DNA from: Spirometra erinaceieuropaei
Taxonomy: Eukaryota; Platyhelminthes; Cestoda; Diphyllobothriidea; Diphyllobothriidae
Assembly (NCBI GenBank): GCA_902702965.1
Contig: CACRXP010000019.1
Location: 307,684-371,683 of the forward strand
Reading direction: 5' to 3'
Length of the DNA: 64,000 bases
This document shows, piece by piece, positions 1 to 10,230 of this stretch (its first letter is position 1; every line of letters starts with the position of its first letter). Below the pieces are notes generated by a model, which did no database searches, was not told the origin of the DNA, and worked only from the letters and a program-made list of their open reading frames with translations. Made by a program: the position numbers and the translations under genes.

Positions 1-690
1 GCTGCAATCAGTTCTCGGCCTGTGTTGTTTCCAGTGTGGGCAACTATTTTGGTGGATGCGAAGTTAAACTCGTGACCCATTTCGTAGGTGTGGGCGACCA
101 CTTGTGATGATGCGTCGCCCCGTCGCACATCCAGCTTATGTTTGTGCATGCGCGATCCTGTTTAGTGACAAATTTATAGTATCCGGCCGATAAAGAAACT
201 GAAATGCCTAGAGCAAACAACAGCTCACGTAGGCTGTCCAGTCGAAGCAAACACAGCGCAAATGGGCAGTAGTCAAAAGACATGGCCCAAAGACCGCAGG
301 AGACACCGTTGCCTGTGTTTTAAAAATTAGCTGCTGCGTTGGTGAAGCCTGACTAACGCTACTGGCTAGCTAAGACGGACACAAACTAAAAAACGCCGGT
401 AACAGAACCCAGCTCATACTGCCCTATGCAAGTTATGAGAAAGTGCTTCATTTTAAAAATTCTCAGACGGGCACACCGTTCTCCCTAGGGTTATAGGACT
501 TTACGTTATTATTTTTACATAGACTAGCATGCGATAGCCGCGATGAACCAAGCAGGATTGCCTAGAAGCACTCATATGAAGAGCTCATGCGGTGGAGACA
601 CGGACATACGTCGGGCAAACAATCATGGCAGAGGTTCAGCCAATTAGAAAGCGCAGACAAACCACCGTCGTCGTTTGTGAAATCATTGGA
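1..690. other. No recognisable feature
   Basis: I see no exon, tRNA or recognisable repeat here. Open frames are short and lack splice or start context. Confidence 0.4.
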
Positions 691-748
691 GAACAATTAA
701 CTGGCTTAGGGCCGAAACGTTTGGTTAGCTGGCTGCGGCTTTGTCCAT
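691..748 (+). repeat. Dispersed repeat, copy 1 of a 57-bp unit
   Basis: This stretch is repeated in the same orientation about 500 bp downstream (1189-1246). Shared blocks include ACTGGCTTAGG, CCGAAACGTTT and TGCGGCTTTGTCCA. In the downstream copy the block is bounded by a short palindrome, CTGGCT and AGCCAG. The family is not identified; it may be a fragment of a larger retroelement. Confidence 0.55.
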
Positions 749-970
749 GTCCTGCGCTGAATGATTTCTAAACTTGTTCGTTTGATTTTCCTCTGGAGTT
801 TATATACCAGAAACCTCATAGAGAACGCTGAGTGACCCACTGAGGAGCCGGGATCCCCGCAGCTATGTCAAACAGCGACAGAATAACAGCGAAACACGTG
901 TCTGGGTTTTCAGCTAGTATCTGTGTCGAGAGTACGATATAATATCTTTACTATATGGATTTCATAGGAC

Positions 971-1150
971 AGCAGGTGGGCTAACTCATGAAATGTCGGC
1001 CGCAATTTTGAAATGCGTTATCGTTTCGAAAAGATTAATTAAGTAACGTTTTAAAGCTAATCATCGTCCAGCATAGTTATATAATGATCCAGTTACCTCA
1101 GGGTGGTTTCTTTCGAACGAACTTATTTCCGACAGCATGCAGGAACTATA
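971..1150 (+). mobile_element. Left-end fragment of the foldback (Tc1-like MITE) family
   Basis: The stretch contains the family's terminal block (CTCATGAAATG followed by GGCCGCAATTTTGAAATGCG) and the subterminal block ending near GCAGG. It aligns with the left ends of the better copies at 34217 and 36398. No matching right end follows, so this copy is truncated. Confidence 0.45.
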
Positions 1151-1188
1151 CACTGCAAACAATTGCAACTTATTAAGAACGATTATAG

Positions 1189-1246
1189 GGACAATTAACT
1201 GGCTTAGGACCGAAACGTTTAGCCAGATGGATGCGGCTTTGTCCAG
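1189..1246 (+). repeat. Dispersed repeat, copy 2 of a 57-bp unit
   Basis: Direct repeat of 691-748 with a handful of substitutions. It contains the palindrome CTGGCT...AGCCAG around CCGAAACGTTT. Confidence 0.55.
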
Positions 1247-1477
1247 TTTTTGAACTACTGGCAGATTCAATTACCCGTTCTTCGTTCTGGCAACCATATT
1301 TATCGACATCCGAAACTATTCGCGCTGCGCCTTAAAGTGAACTTTTGTTTTCCATAATTACCTAGGTTTATGCTCACGGGGTATGTTTTCGCAGGACTGT
1401 TATTTTATTAGCTCTTCATTTGAGGAGGTGTCGCATGTATAATAAAAGGTTAATTTGATTTAGTATAAAAAATTAAT

Positions 1478-1569
1478 GGCCTCGCTACGGTTCGAACCGA
1501 CGACAGCAGAAGTAAGGTTTGATAAGAGCCAGGACGTGACCACTTTACCTACGACACCCGAGCGAGGCC
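1478..1569 (-). other. tRNA-like Pol III-type sequence
   Basis: On the minus strand the 92-nt block begins GGCCTCGC and ends GCGAGGCC, so its ends pair over 8 bp like an acceptor stem. It has a box-A-like stretch (TAGGTAAAGTGG) and a box-B-like GGTTCGAACC. The D and T arms do not fold as a canonical cloverleaf: the T stem is only about 3 bp with a 6-nt loop. A tRNA-derived repeat head or tRNA pseudogene is more likely than a functional tRNA. Confidence 0.4.
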
Positions 1570-2310
1570 TTAAGTCTGGTCACATTTGGGCCAAGGCTCC
1601 CTCTCAGGTTACCAGTTTTGATAAGTTAACAGACTGCCCAAATAGGATTTCATAACCAATCGGTCAAGATTTCTCAAAGTTCACTTAAAAATAGGTTTTT
1701 TGACGGAAATGCATAATTTATTTGACCACTTGGGAAGACCTCGGCAATCACAGGCTATCAGTCGGACCTTTGTGCTTAGCCACTTTTTTATTTTGATTAT
1801 TGGCTCCTTTTTGTAATATATACTTCCAGGGTACAGTGAAGTAACTGCTTGATTTACTACCGGTATAGGAAGTTTGCTCGGCTGTGATTTTATGAGATGT
1901 TTTGAGGGTATCAGTGCACTTTCCATCATGCGTCTCATGCTTTGTCTCGTGCAATTACGCGAGTGCCCATTCTGCGAAAACAGCTGGACGTCTGCTTAAT
2001 ATTTGCCTAATAACATTCACCCTCAGAACAATGGTTATTAACCCGTTTTTTAATGACTCAATTATGACAGCTGAGAAGGTTATTCCCGCAGTGCGCAATC
2101 AACACTCGTTACTTTCACGAGATTATATCCTGCCATAAATATTTCATCAGCGGGATCATCGACCTTGGCGCCGCGTGGAAAATTTTCAAGGACAAATGGA
2201 GAACAGTTTAACCGTTCCATTCACTGCCCTGGAGCATAAAACTAGTGCCATTTGTGAGTGATTGGAGAGAACGAGCGACTCATGATGAAGAAAAAAACAC
2301 ACAGCAGGTC
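1570..2310. other. No recognisable feature
   Basis: AT-rich spacer. Open frames on both strands overlap each other and show no protein family resemblance. Confidence 0.35.
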
Positions 2311-3022
2311 TTGAAGAAGGAGACACGATCGCTGGGACAAGGGCTTTATTAGCCTGACGTTTCGGATTCCTGTTTGAACTAATAATCAGGGACTAAAGCA
2401 GCTACGCTTGTTTCATGCATAAGGGGCAGTAGTATTTATAGGATGCAGCGGCCACGGTACCGCATACCTATGAATGTGCACGGCTCCCCCTTCATCAGGG
2501 ATTGTTGCACATGGTGTGATGACTGTTTGATGACCGACATTTGCGTCGTTAATTGCTGCAACCTCATCACGTGCATTGGATGTTGGTATGATGATTTCTC
2601 GACCATCTGACTCACAGACTCCGGTGTTGGGGAAAGTGTACACCTGTGCGCTTCCCGCGTGGCTAATTACTCCTCCTACGCGAAGTCTCAGCACCGCGTA
2701 TGCAATGGGAAGATTATTACATTTGTTAATGGACTGGGGACTAGTAAACCATGACTCAAGCAGCTCCCGACCCACGCGGTTGTCACCTCTTGCGATAATT
2801 CCGGCCTCGTCAGATTTGAATGTATGGCCGGATCTCGTCGAATGAACCGCAACTTGAAAGTTAACATAATTTCTCCGCACCGTTGCAATGAGTTCGGCCA
2901 TTCACGTTCGGAGCTATCTTCCAATTTATTCAACATAGTTGCTTTGTTCACAAATGCAGCAGATCCGATAAACGACTCCAGACGTTTCTTGCCGTGCCAG
3001 TGGGTCTTTCGGCTTCATTAAC
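2311..3022 (-). mobile_element. Penelope-like element family A, 5'-truncated copy
   Basis: The copy lies on the minus strand with its 3' end at the low coordinate. From 3' to 5' it shows the terminal block (GAAGGAGACACGATCG), the AATAAA-containing segment, a decayed hammerhead-like motif, and the C-terminal part of the PLE protein. The same order recurs at 7211, 9671, 23938 and 43159. The hammerhead core is broken here (CUGAUUA instead of CUGANGA). Confidence 0.75.
2413..3010 (-). pseudogene. PLE-A protein, C-terminal GIY-YIG endonuclease region, decayed
   Basis: The longest open piece is 2413-2901. It contains STRSGHTFK, RELLESWF and SINKCNNLP, which are the conserved end of the GIY-YIG nuclease of Penelope-like elements, followed by a family-specific tail (VITPCATIPDEGG). 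Upstream, near 2905-2960, the segment matching CGQSNYVGETGR in the 7.2-kb copy is readable but carries several stops. PLE proteins combine a reverse transcriptase with this nuclease; the reverse transcriptase is absent here. This is a dead copy. Confidence 0.7.
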
Positions 3023-4990
3023 TGATCCTCCTATTCCATACTCGTTAACATCCTAGCATGTACATCAAATGAAATTCAAAGAATGTGCAAGGTTGGTAAA
3101 CTGCAGAATCTAGTGACGTCAGTACGGTGGACGACCAAGATTTTTCATCCGTTGGCTGGGTTAAGGAACGTTTCGATTTGACTTATAGCTTCCCGTTCCT
3201 CAAACAGACCTTGAGACAACCTGTAATGCGGTCGGTTTTGGGTCAGGTCGTTTGATCAGCGCCCTTTCCAATTCGAACTCGTTTAAATACCTCTCAGTAG
3301 CCCCCAGTGTCTTCCGAAAAAAATAACGCATAAAGAGGGGTAAAGTAAAAAAGCAATAGATTCATTTCTCACTTCCACCTTCTGCTTATTAAAGGTTGAT
3401 ATTGCACCTTTCCTGTTTCATGCCTTACTTTGCCTGATTCCTGCAAAAATATCCATAAACCCTAACGCACGAAACATTTAACCTTACCAGCTCTGCTTTA
3501 CCTCCTTCACACAAGCTCATACCCCGACTAATATTCAAGTCGGATAAACTGTCTCGCGTTGTTTGAAAGGCCCCATCTACATGAGCCAAACGCAGACTTA
3601 CTGGCAGTTTGACCGTCCGGGCCAATCCTGACCACAGTGCGCGCCATAGGAGGGCAAAATCAGGGCCGGTGTTGTATGAATTAGGTTCACCTATTTCATT
3701 CTCCCCTCTTACCCTACTGCGATCCGGTGTCGAGAGAGATTCAAGGCCGTAGTGCAAGAAGGTGACTGGCAGGGCGAAAACCTGGTCCATTACCTACACT
3801 GGCCAGGATTTATACAACAAGAAAAAAGGGACGTATCCCGTATTCCAGTTGTCTTCGCATGAGCTCGTGCCTGGGAGTACCACCACATCCCAAATCTGAC
3901 ATTTGGTATAGGTGCGCAATGCCGATAGCCGAACTCTTATTCAGTCGCGCTGCATTGGTTAGTCATATCTACTGCGCGGCCCGTTTTATCGGCAAAATCA
4001 GACTTACCACAGGTAAACTAAGGCATGATATAACCTAATGTTGGTCTCTTTGGGGGGACATAGTGACTATCGTTGAAGACGTAGGGAAAGTTATAGGCCA
4101 GAAGATATATCAAAATCGGAATTTATAAAACAAAACCAAGAAATAGCAGCCATGTAGTGAGCAAATGTGTGGCCTTAATGATGGTGACGCCAGATAATTT
4201 GTAATTCTGGAAAATGGATTTCGCTTCCGGCGCTTATGAGCAGCATCAAGGAATATTCGGCTTATCTGATGGCTAACTACGTCGGCTCTCGCCAGACATG
4301 CCTGCCTCCGATGATGACTTTGTGTTTTGCGCAGATGGGGCGTCTTTAATCTCTGGTAGAGAGGAATTTAATGTAAGTCTTAAATACGAAGGGCTGTGGA
4401 TTCTGCACTCTCACTTCTGACTCCAACTGTTAAGGTCTAAAACGTCTTCATCTGCAAGTGGTTCTGGTGCTGACAAAGGCATTCTTGGCGGCAGTTGCTT
4501 TCTATAGAATCGTCGTAGCTTTTCACAAAACTGTCTTGCCCTCCAAAAGGGAGAGTAAACAGAGCTTTGTCTCTTTCTACAGAAATAGAAGCTTCATAAA
4601 ATATTCAGGTATTGGCGTTTCTTTGTTCCAATAGGACCAACCGTATGCCAATGTTTTTTTTCGCCCTCAGCAATACCAAGTTAATCGCGCTCCTGTGTTA
4701 CACTTAGTCAACCACTGCAAATCACAACAGTTCGGTTAGTTTTGCGCCGGATAAATGAGCTCTGGTGAAGTCAGGCATCCTGGTGCCTGATAAATATGCT
4801 TTATCGCAGAAGGTATGCTACATTGGTAACAAACTAACTATCATCCTGAGTATTTATAACACAGTATTGATAACGTCTTATGAATTTCATCGTCATATCC
4901 TAGGTTTAAAAAAGGGAAGGCATTAGACGGAGTCCCTAGACTGATTGCAAAAATTAATTACTTGTTTGTCGGCGTTTGATTGCGAGGGTA
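3023..4990. other. Spacer without recognisable gene
   Basis: A 121-codon ATG-initiated open frame on the minus strand (3425-3790) is present, but its product resembles nothing I know and no splice or poly(A) context supports it. The rest is AT-rich and without repeat families I can name. Confidence 0.35.
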
Positions 4991-4994
4991 AATA

Positions 4995-5102
4995 TTGAAA
5001 AAGAAGACATGATCGCCGGGACAAGAGCTTTATTAACCTGACGTTTCGGATTCCTGCTTGAATCCATCATCAGAGACATAAGCAGATAAGCTTATGTCTC
5101 TG
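4995..5102 (-). mobile_element. PLE-A 3' terminal fragment with inverted tail
   Basis: Only the 3' terminus of PLE-A is present: the end block, a TTTATT (AATAAA on the minus strand) and the best-preserved hammerhead motif. It is followed by a perfect 13-nt inverted repeat (5071-5083 against 5090-5102, CAGAGACATAAGC). This looks like the start of an oppositely oriented second terminus, an arrangement repeated at 9.7, 43.2 and 54.5 kb. Confidence 0.65.
5036..5077 (-). ncRNA. Hammerhead ribozyme-like motif of PLE-A (best copy)
   Basis: Minus strand: the core CUGAUGA (5073-5067) is followed by one unpaired U, then a perfect 6-bp stem II (GGAUUC with GAAUCC, loop AAGCAG), then GAAACGUC (5047-5040). 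ACGU is a self-complementary 2-bp stem III that would close only in a dimer, and GUC is a good cleavage triplet. Stem I is GUCU with AGGU, four pairs including two wobbles. Hammerheads are known in Penelope-like elements. The unpaired U at position 10.1 is atypical, and activity is untested. Confidence 0.65.
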
Positions 5103-5704
5103 AGGGTAGATATTGCCTATATGGTCTTCGTTCGCCGGTCGTTTGGCCTAAGTTTGAATCAATCCTTAGCATCGTCCATCAACAACTCGTCTGGATCTAT
5201 CGAAGGTACGTTCTCTGTCCGGCGGGGACATAAGACTATCTTGCAGAAAACTGAACAGCCTCAATAGCTGCAGTTTTCCGTCTTGCCTTTTCATGCAAAC
5301 TATTGGCTCCTGACCCCACTCTATGTGGACGCGAAATCGAAATTGTGCAGATTTTATTTAGATGTACATAGCCGGTGCCTCCATCTCGAATACTGGCTGA
5401 AAGCCCTGTCAACCTATTCGCCATTTTCATTGGTAGATTTCGAAACTACGCGGCTGTTCTCTGGAAATGAGAGTACTCGGATCGACTCTTAACGCAGGAG
5501 TGCGGTTAAATATGACATGTCCTGTTTCAGCGTCTCAAAGTTAGTGTCCAACAATTCCTCGACGCGGCACACTTTCACCTTTATGACTCGATTGTGGTTG
5601 AGGACTGTCAGATAGTAGAAAAAGACTAAGGAATCAACATCTCACGCAGTTATTTTCACTGCAACCGGCAGATTACTTTATTGCTCCTGTTTGAAAAAAA
5701 ATTT
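5103..5704. other. Spacer
   Basis: No supported gene. Overlapping open frames at 5236-5492 on both strands show no family resemblance. Confidence 0.35.
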
Positions 5705-6298
5705 TCATAATTAAAAACAAGCATGTACAGCAGAATTTATTGGGGCCAATAAATTTCGTGACGACTTTTCAACTGCAGTCCGTCTCTGCATAACATAGGT
5801 AACGAATGAAAGCGCACAGCAGTATGAATTTGTACAGAATGGCAGTGCATAAGAGCAAGGTCAAAGTTCAAAGCAATCAATAATCAGATAAGACGTCCAC
5901 ATAAGCATCAAAAAGGAAAAAGGGGAGACGAACCTTGCGTTATTTGGGAGCAGCCTACATACGGAGGGAGAAACCAGACCTGTGCAAGCAGTTAGATCAC
6001 GTGATCAATCTGCAATTGCCCTGGTAATCTCACGCCTCTATTTTACCCTGACTGATTTGTTGTTAACATTTCGTCTCCCCTTTTTCCTTTTTGATGCTTA
6101 TGTGGACGTCTTATCTGATCATTGATTGCTTTGAACTTTGACCATGCTCTTATGCACTGCCATTCTGTACAAATTCATACTGCTGTGCACTTTCATTCGT
6201 TACCTATGTTATGCAGAGACGGACTGCAGTTGAAAAGCCGTCACGAAATTTATTGGCCCCAATAAATTCTGCTGTACATGCTTGTTTTCAATTCATAC
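5705..6298. repeat. Near-perfect 228-bp inverted repeat (foldback element)
   Basis: The left arm 5705-5932 and right arm 6070-6298 are reverse complements. From 5714 inwards I count 4 mismatches in about 219 positions, roughly 98% identity. The spacer is 137 nt (5933-6069). No open frame spans it. The high arm identity against a decayed background implies a recent insertion, recent inverted duplication or arm gene conversion. It is consistent with a MITE or foldback element, but I could not find a clear target-site duplication. Confidence 0.85.
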
Positions 6299-7210
6299 CC
6301 GGGAAAAAATGCTTCAAATTTTTCATAATCCTACGGGTAAATTTTGCTCTAAACTACTTTGCGAATTCAAGACCTAATCGCGTAGGATTGGTGTTCTATT
6401 CTACGATGAGCCTGCAGTGACTCGAACTAACCTTGTTCGGCAGTCTTACGTTAGAGTAGACATGCAGGTTTCGTAGAACCGCATTTGCTTCCCTGCCAAA
6501 TCAAGGGATTCACTAAAGTCGAATGAGCCTAAGATTTTTAGGGTTATTTGGCAAGTTTCAACTTAAAATCCTACTTTTCTAACCGAGCTGTCATCGAGAT
6601 CTAGGCACGTTTGTCTGACACTCAATGCGATCCAGTACCATTCTACACCTTCTCATCTACTACTGTAAGGCCCAGCTTGAAAAAATGAGCTCCGAAGGAT
6701 GCCCATTTCGTCTTTCTATCCGTCAAAATGAAATTGAATCTACGAAAAGTGCTGCGCTGCAAACCCTGTGGGAGACAGCAGTTTGGCAGCTTGCTGGGCA
6801 GCGAACGCACGTCACTATGGACGACTATTGTTGGCTGCGAACCCCAGGGTCGCAAGGTCAGAAGCTGAATGACCAGGATTGCCTGCCGTGACACTACTTT
6901 CACGGTAGCTTCCGAGCTGTCAGCAGTTTACTTTCAGGATATGTCGGCTATTTGGTGTTATTCCGTTTACAACTACAGTTTTAGCAACCAGCGGCGCTCC
7001 ATCGTTAGGGTGTTTACATGAAATTTTAATCGAAATTCTAAAATACCTTTTCGGCTCAAAAATAATGCTTAAGTGGAGTTCTAATAGAAATGACTGTGCT
7101 AAGTAATCCTGTAAAAATGCAGGTACTCCTGGAGGACGGCTTCTAAATAAACTAATTTTCCGTTGCCTGTAAAACCATGGTCTTCAAAAATGGCTGCTTA
7201 AATAGTATGC
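6299..7210. other. Spacer
   Basis: Nothing recognised. An open frame at 6625-6891 is mirrored by one on the other strand and has no family signature. Confidence 0.35.
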
Positions 7211-7990
7211 ATTTTGAAGAAGGAGACGCGATCGCCGAGACAAGAGCTTTATTAGCCCGACGCTTCGGATTCCTACTCGAATCCATCATCAACGACAAAA
7301 AAGCAGAAACCGATGGTTGTTGCACAAGGGGCTGCGGTATTTATAGGATGCAGTAGCCCTGCTACCGCATACCTATGAACATTCACGGCTCCCCCCTTCA
7401 TCCGGGATCGTCGCACTTGGTGTGATCACTGCTTGATGACCGACATTCGAGTCGATAATTGCTGCAATTTCATCACGTGCGTTGGGTGTTGGCGTGATGA
7501 TTGCTCGACCATCTGACGCACCGACCCCGGTGTTGGGAAAAGTGTTCACCTCTGCCCTCCCCGCATGGCTTGTTACTCCGCCTACACGAAGTTTTAACAA
7601 GGAGTATGGAGTCGGAAGATCGTTGCACTTGTTGATGGACTGGGGGCCAGTAAACCATGATTCCAGTAGCTCCCGGCTGACGCGGTTGTCACCTCTTGCG
7701 AGAATTTCGGCCTCAACCAATTTGAATGTGTGGCCGGATCTCGTCGAATGAGCCGCGACTTGAGAGCTGGCGTCATTTCTGCGCACCGCTGTCGCGTGCT
7801 CGGCCATTCTCGTTCGGAGCTTTCTTCCGGTCTCTCCGACGTAGTTGCTTTGTCCGCAACTGCACCAGATCGGATAACGAATCCAGACGTTTCTAGCCGT
7901 GGCAGTGGGTCTTTCGGTTTTATGACCAGACGCCTGGTGGTTGCCTCCGGTCTGTGTGACACACAGGCCTGGCGCCCCTTCATTTGCTGA
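7211..7990 (-). mobile_element. Penelope-like element family A, most complete copy
   Basis: Minus-strand copy with the 3' end at 7211. It includes the terminal block, a mutated hammerhead (UUGAUGA core and GAAG in place of GAAA) and about 620 bp of coding sequence for the C-terminal part of the PLE protein. It is truncated near 7990, so the reverse transcriptase is missing. This is the longest PLE-A coding fragment in the window and serves as the reference for the others. Confidence 0.8.
7373..7985 (-). pseudogene. PLE-A GIY-YIG endonuclease region, frameshifted
   Basis: The piece upstream of about 7880 reads in one frame (HRPEATTRRLVIKPKDPLP). The nuclease core then reads in another: IWCSCGQSNYVGETGR, followed by RTRMAEH, SGHTFK, RELLESWF and SINKCNDLP. 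The CxC and NYVGETGR block is the PLE form of the GIY-YIG motif, and the arginine/glutamate pair expected downstream is present. The frame change near residue 35 breaks the protein. The C-terminal tail ends in TIPDEGG before a stop. It is non-functional as it stands. Confidence 0.75.
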
Positions 7991-8309
7991 TGCCGCCTCT
8001 AAAGTTTACACGGAAGCCTTCATCAAATGCTAAGTTTCGTGTGCCCCATATTAGCGTTTTTTTTAAAACATAAAGAAATGTATGCCTTCCCATACACAGA
8101 AGATACATAGCTTATGATTTCGAAAACCTGAGTGTAAATGTAACGACTGGTCGGGTTGAGGATTGTTCGAGAATTAGAAAAGTTTTACAACTACATTGTG
8201 CCCTTTCTTTATGCATGGAATTTGAAAAAAATATGTAATGTTCTCTTAAATGAGTAAAACAATGAATATTTTTTCGAATATTATTGATGTTAAATAACTG
8301 AATTCATAG
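7991..8309. other. AT-rich spacer
   Basis: No gene or repeat recognised. Confidence 0.35.
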
Positions 8310-8546
8310 GGGCATCAAAAATTCACGAGAAACATTCGTACTAATAAGGAGTCATTTTTGTAAAGTTCAACTTTCGCCGACCGCAAGAAAGAAGTCCATT
8401 CAAAAGCCGGGCATTCTGGAGTAACTGAACTGTTATAAGATCATGCTGCATGATGATCAATACTACAGCCCAATGTAAATAATCTTTTCGAGTCCGAAAC
8501 GCATTTCAGAATTTTGTCTAACATTTCATGCGTCAGCATGTCTACT
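8310..8546 (-). mobile_element. Right-end fragment of the foldback (Tc1-like MITE) family
   Basis: The stretch matches right ends at 35201 and 37381: a block with ATCAATACTACA, then TTTTCGAGTCCGAAACGCAT, TTCAGAATTTTG and AACATTTCATG, ending in CTACTG. No left end is adjacent, so the copy is partial. Confidence 0.45.
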
Positions 8547-9670
8547 GCATACACCGTAGACTGCTTATTTTCATAATTTAAACGTACGCGCGTCCTACAA
8601 GAGAGACACAATGCGCGCTTACATTTCAAAAAAAATGAAAAATTCCTGTCATTTGGGTGGCAGTAAGAGGAAGCACAACACCTTCAAACACGCAGATCAT
8701 GATTGCAAACGACAGGACGTTCTAACACAACAACAACAAATGTATTCATGCATGATGTTCTCAGAAGCAAATTTCGACAGACGACAGTCCAACATGAACA
8801 GCCATTTAGAGGGAAGAGGGTCAAATTGGGTATATATAAATGTCAAATGTCATCAGCAAGCGTTCAATAAAGCTGGAGACAGACGTTTTTATCACAGGAT
8901 CCAAATGTAAGGAATAATATGTTGGAAAGTCGAATCTTAAATTTTCACTTCTGACATGGAGTCTACGCAAGAGACGTCCAGACAACGAGCATCATGATGG
9001 TCTGCAAAAACTGAGTTCTCACCAGCCGCGAATTATGCCTGCTGATGCAGCGTCCGTTTGCAGTTCAGTGGAATATTCCTTCTGTGCATTTGTCGATTAC
9101 AGCTAATTAAAACTATGAAAATCAAAGCCCACGTCCCACGCCTTCAGTGCATATTCTGCCTGTTTTAGGGAAATACTGAAAACGACACGTTGACACACCG
9201 CCCATCTGTAAAAGGGTTAAAGGATTCTACAATTTTTACCCCCAGGAGACATTTTCTCATAGCTTTATCTATTGCTGTCAGCAGACACATAGCATATGCT
9301 AGGGTTAGTAACTAAGTTTTGGCAACTGCGAGGCAATTAAGGCAAACCTAGTGCTGCACGAGTGCAGCAATTGCAGAGCCTACGAATTCGACCGCAATAC
9401 AGATGAGATTTATTTTGACCCAGCTGAGAAAATTCCGACGAAATCAGTGGGATTGGAACACAAAACAGCATGAAGACTTAACTACCGACAATGCTCTATC
9501 CAGTTAGGACATCGGACCCTCAGACCGGGATTCCCAAGGTTAATCATACTTGGAACAAGCAAGTAGAGCAACTTACTGCAAAACAGAGAATTCAACAACT
9601 TACGCACAGTAAGCTGGCTGTTAAAGAAGTGTTTCAAATAGAAGCAAAGAGACTAGTCCCAGAAGGTAGT
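8547..9670. other. Spacer
   Basis: A 99-codon ATG frame at 8611-8910 has no recognised motif or splice context. Nothing else is supported. Confidence 0.35.
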
Positions 9671-10134
9671 CTTGAAGAAGGAGACACGATCGCAGGGACA
9701 AGGGCTTTTTAGCCTGACTTTTCGGATTCCTGCGCGAATCTATCATAAGAGACATCAGCAGATACGGGTGGTTCATGCACAAGGGGCTGCAGTATTAATA
9801 GGATGCTGTCGCCATGCTACGGATACATATGAACATTCACGGTTCCCCCTTCATCCGGGATCGTCGCAATTGGTGTGATCACTGCTTGATGGCCGACATT
9901 CGCGTCGTTAATTGCTGCAATTTCATCATGTGCGTTGGTTGTTGGTGTGATGATTGCTCGACCATCTGACGCATCGACCCTGTAGTTGGGAAAAGTGTTC
10001 ACTTGTGCGCTTCCCGCGTAGCTAATTACTCTGCCTAGGTGAAGTCTCAACACAGAGTAAGGAAGGGCAAGGTCATTGCACTTGTTTATGGACTGGGGGC
10101 AAGTGAACCATGACTCAAGCAGCTCCCGGCTCAC
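9671..10134 (-). mobile_element. PLE-A 3' fragment (minus), coding remnant
   Basis: Minus-strand copy: terminal block at 9671, degraded hammerhead (core CUUAUGA), then a decayed coding tail at 9817-10134. The tail contains RELLESWF, SINKCNDL and TIPDEGG. The coding match stops abruptly near 10134, where an oppositely oriented PLE-A end begins. Confidence 0.7.
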
Positions 10135-10136
10135 TC

Positions 10137-10230
10137 ACTATAAATACTGCAGCCCCTTGTGCATGAACCACCTTTATCTGCTGTTGTCTCTTATGATGGG
10201 TTCGCGCAGGAATCCGAAACGTCAGGCTGG
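10137..10230 (+). mobile_element. PLE-A terminus in inverted orientation
   Basis: A plus-strand copy of the PLE-A terminal region (ATACTGCAGCCCCTTGTGC, then the hammerhead-like block ending CGTCAGGC) directly abuts the minus-strand copy. The two make an element with inverted terminal regions. The core here is mutated (CUUAUGA), but stem II and GAAACGUC remain. Confidence 0.65.

Noticed and set aside
1189..1246. CCGAAACGTTT block resembling half of a hammerhead
   Set aside because: Stem I-like ends pair, but there is no stem II and the CUGANGA core is absent.
3425..3790. 121-codon ATG-initiated frame on the minus strand
   Set aside because: No recognisable motif, no promoter, splice or poly(A) context; expected by chance in 64 kb on six frames.
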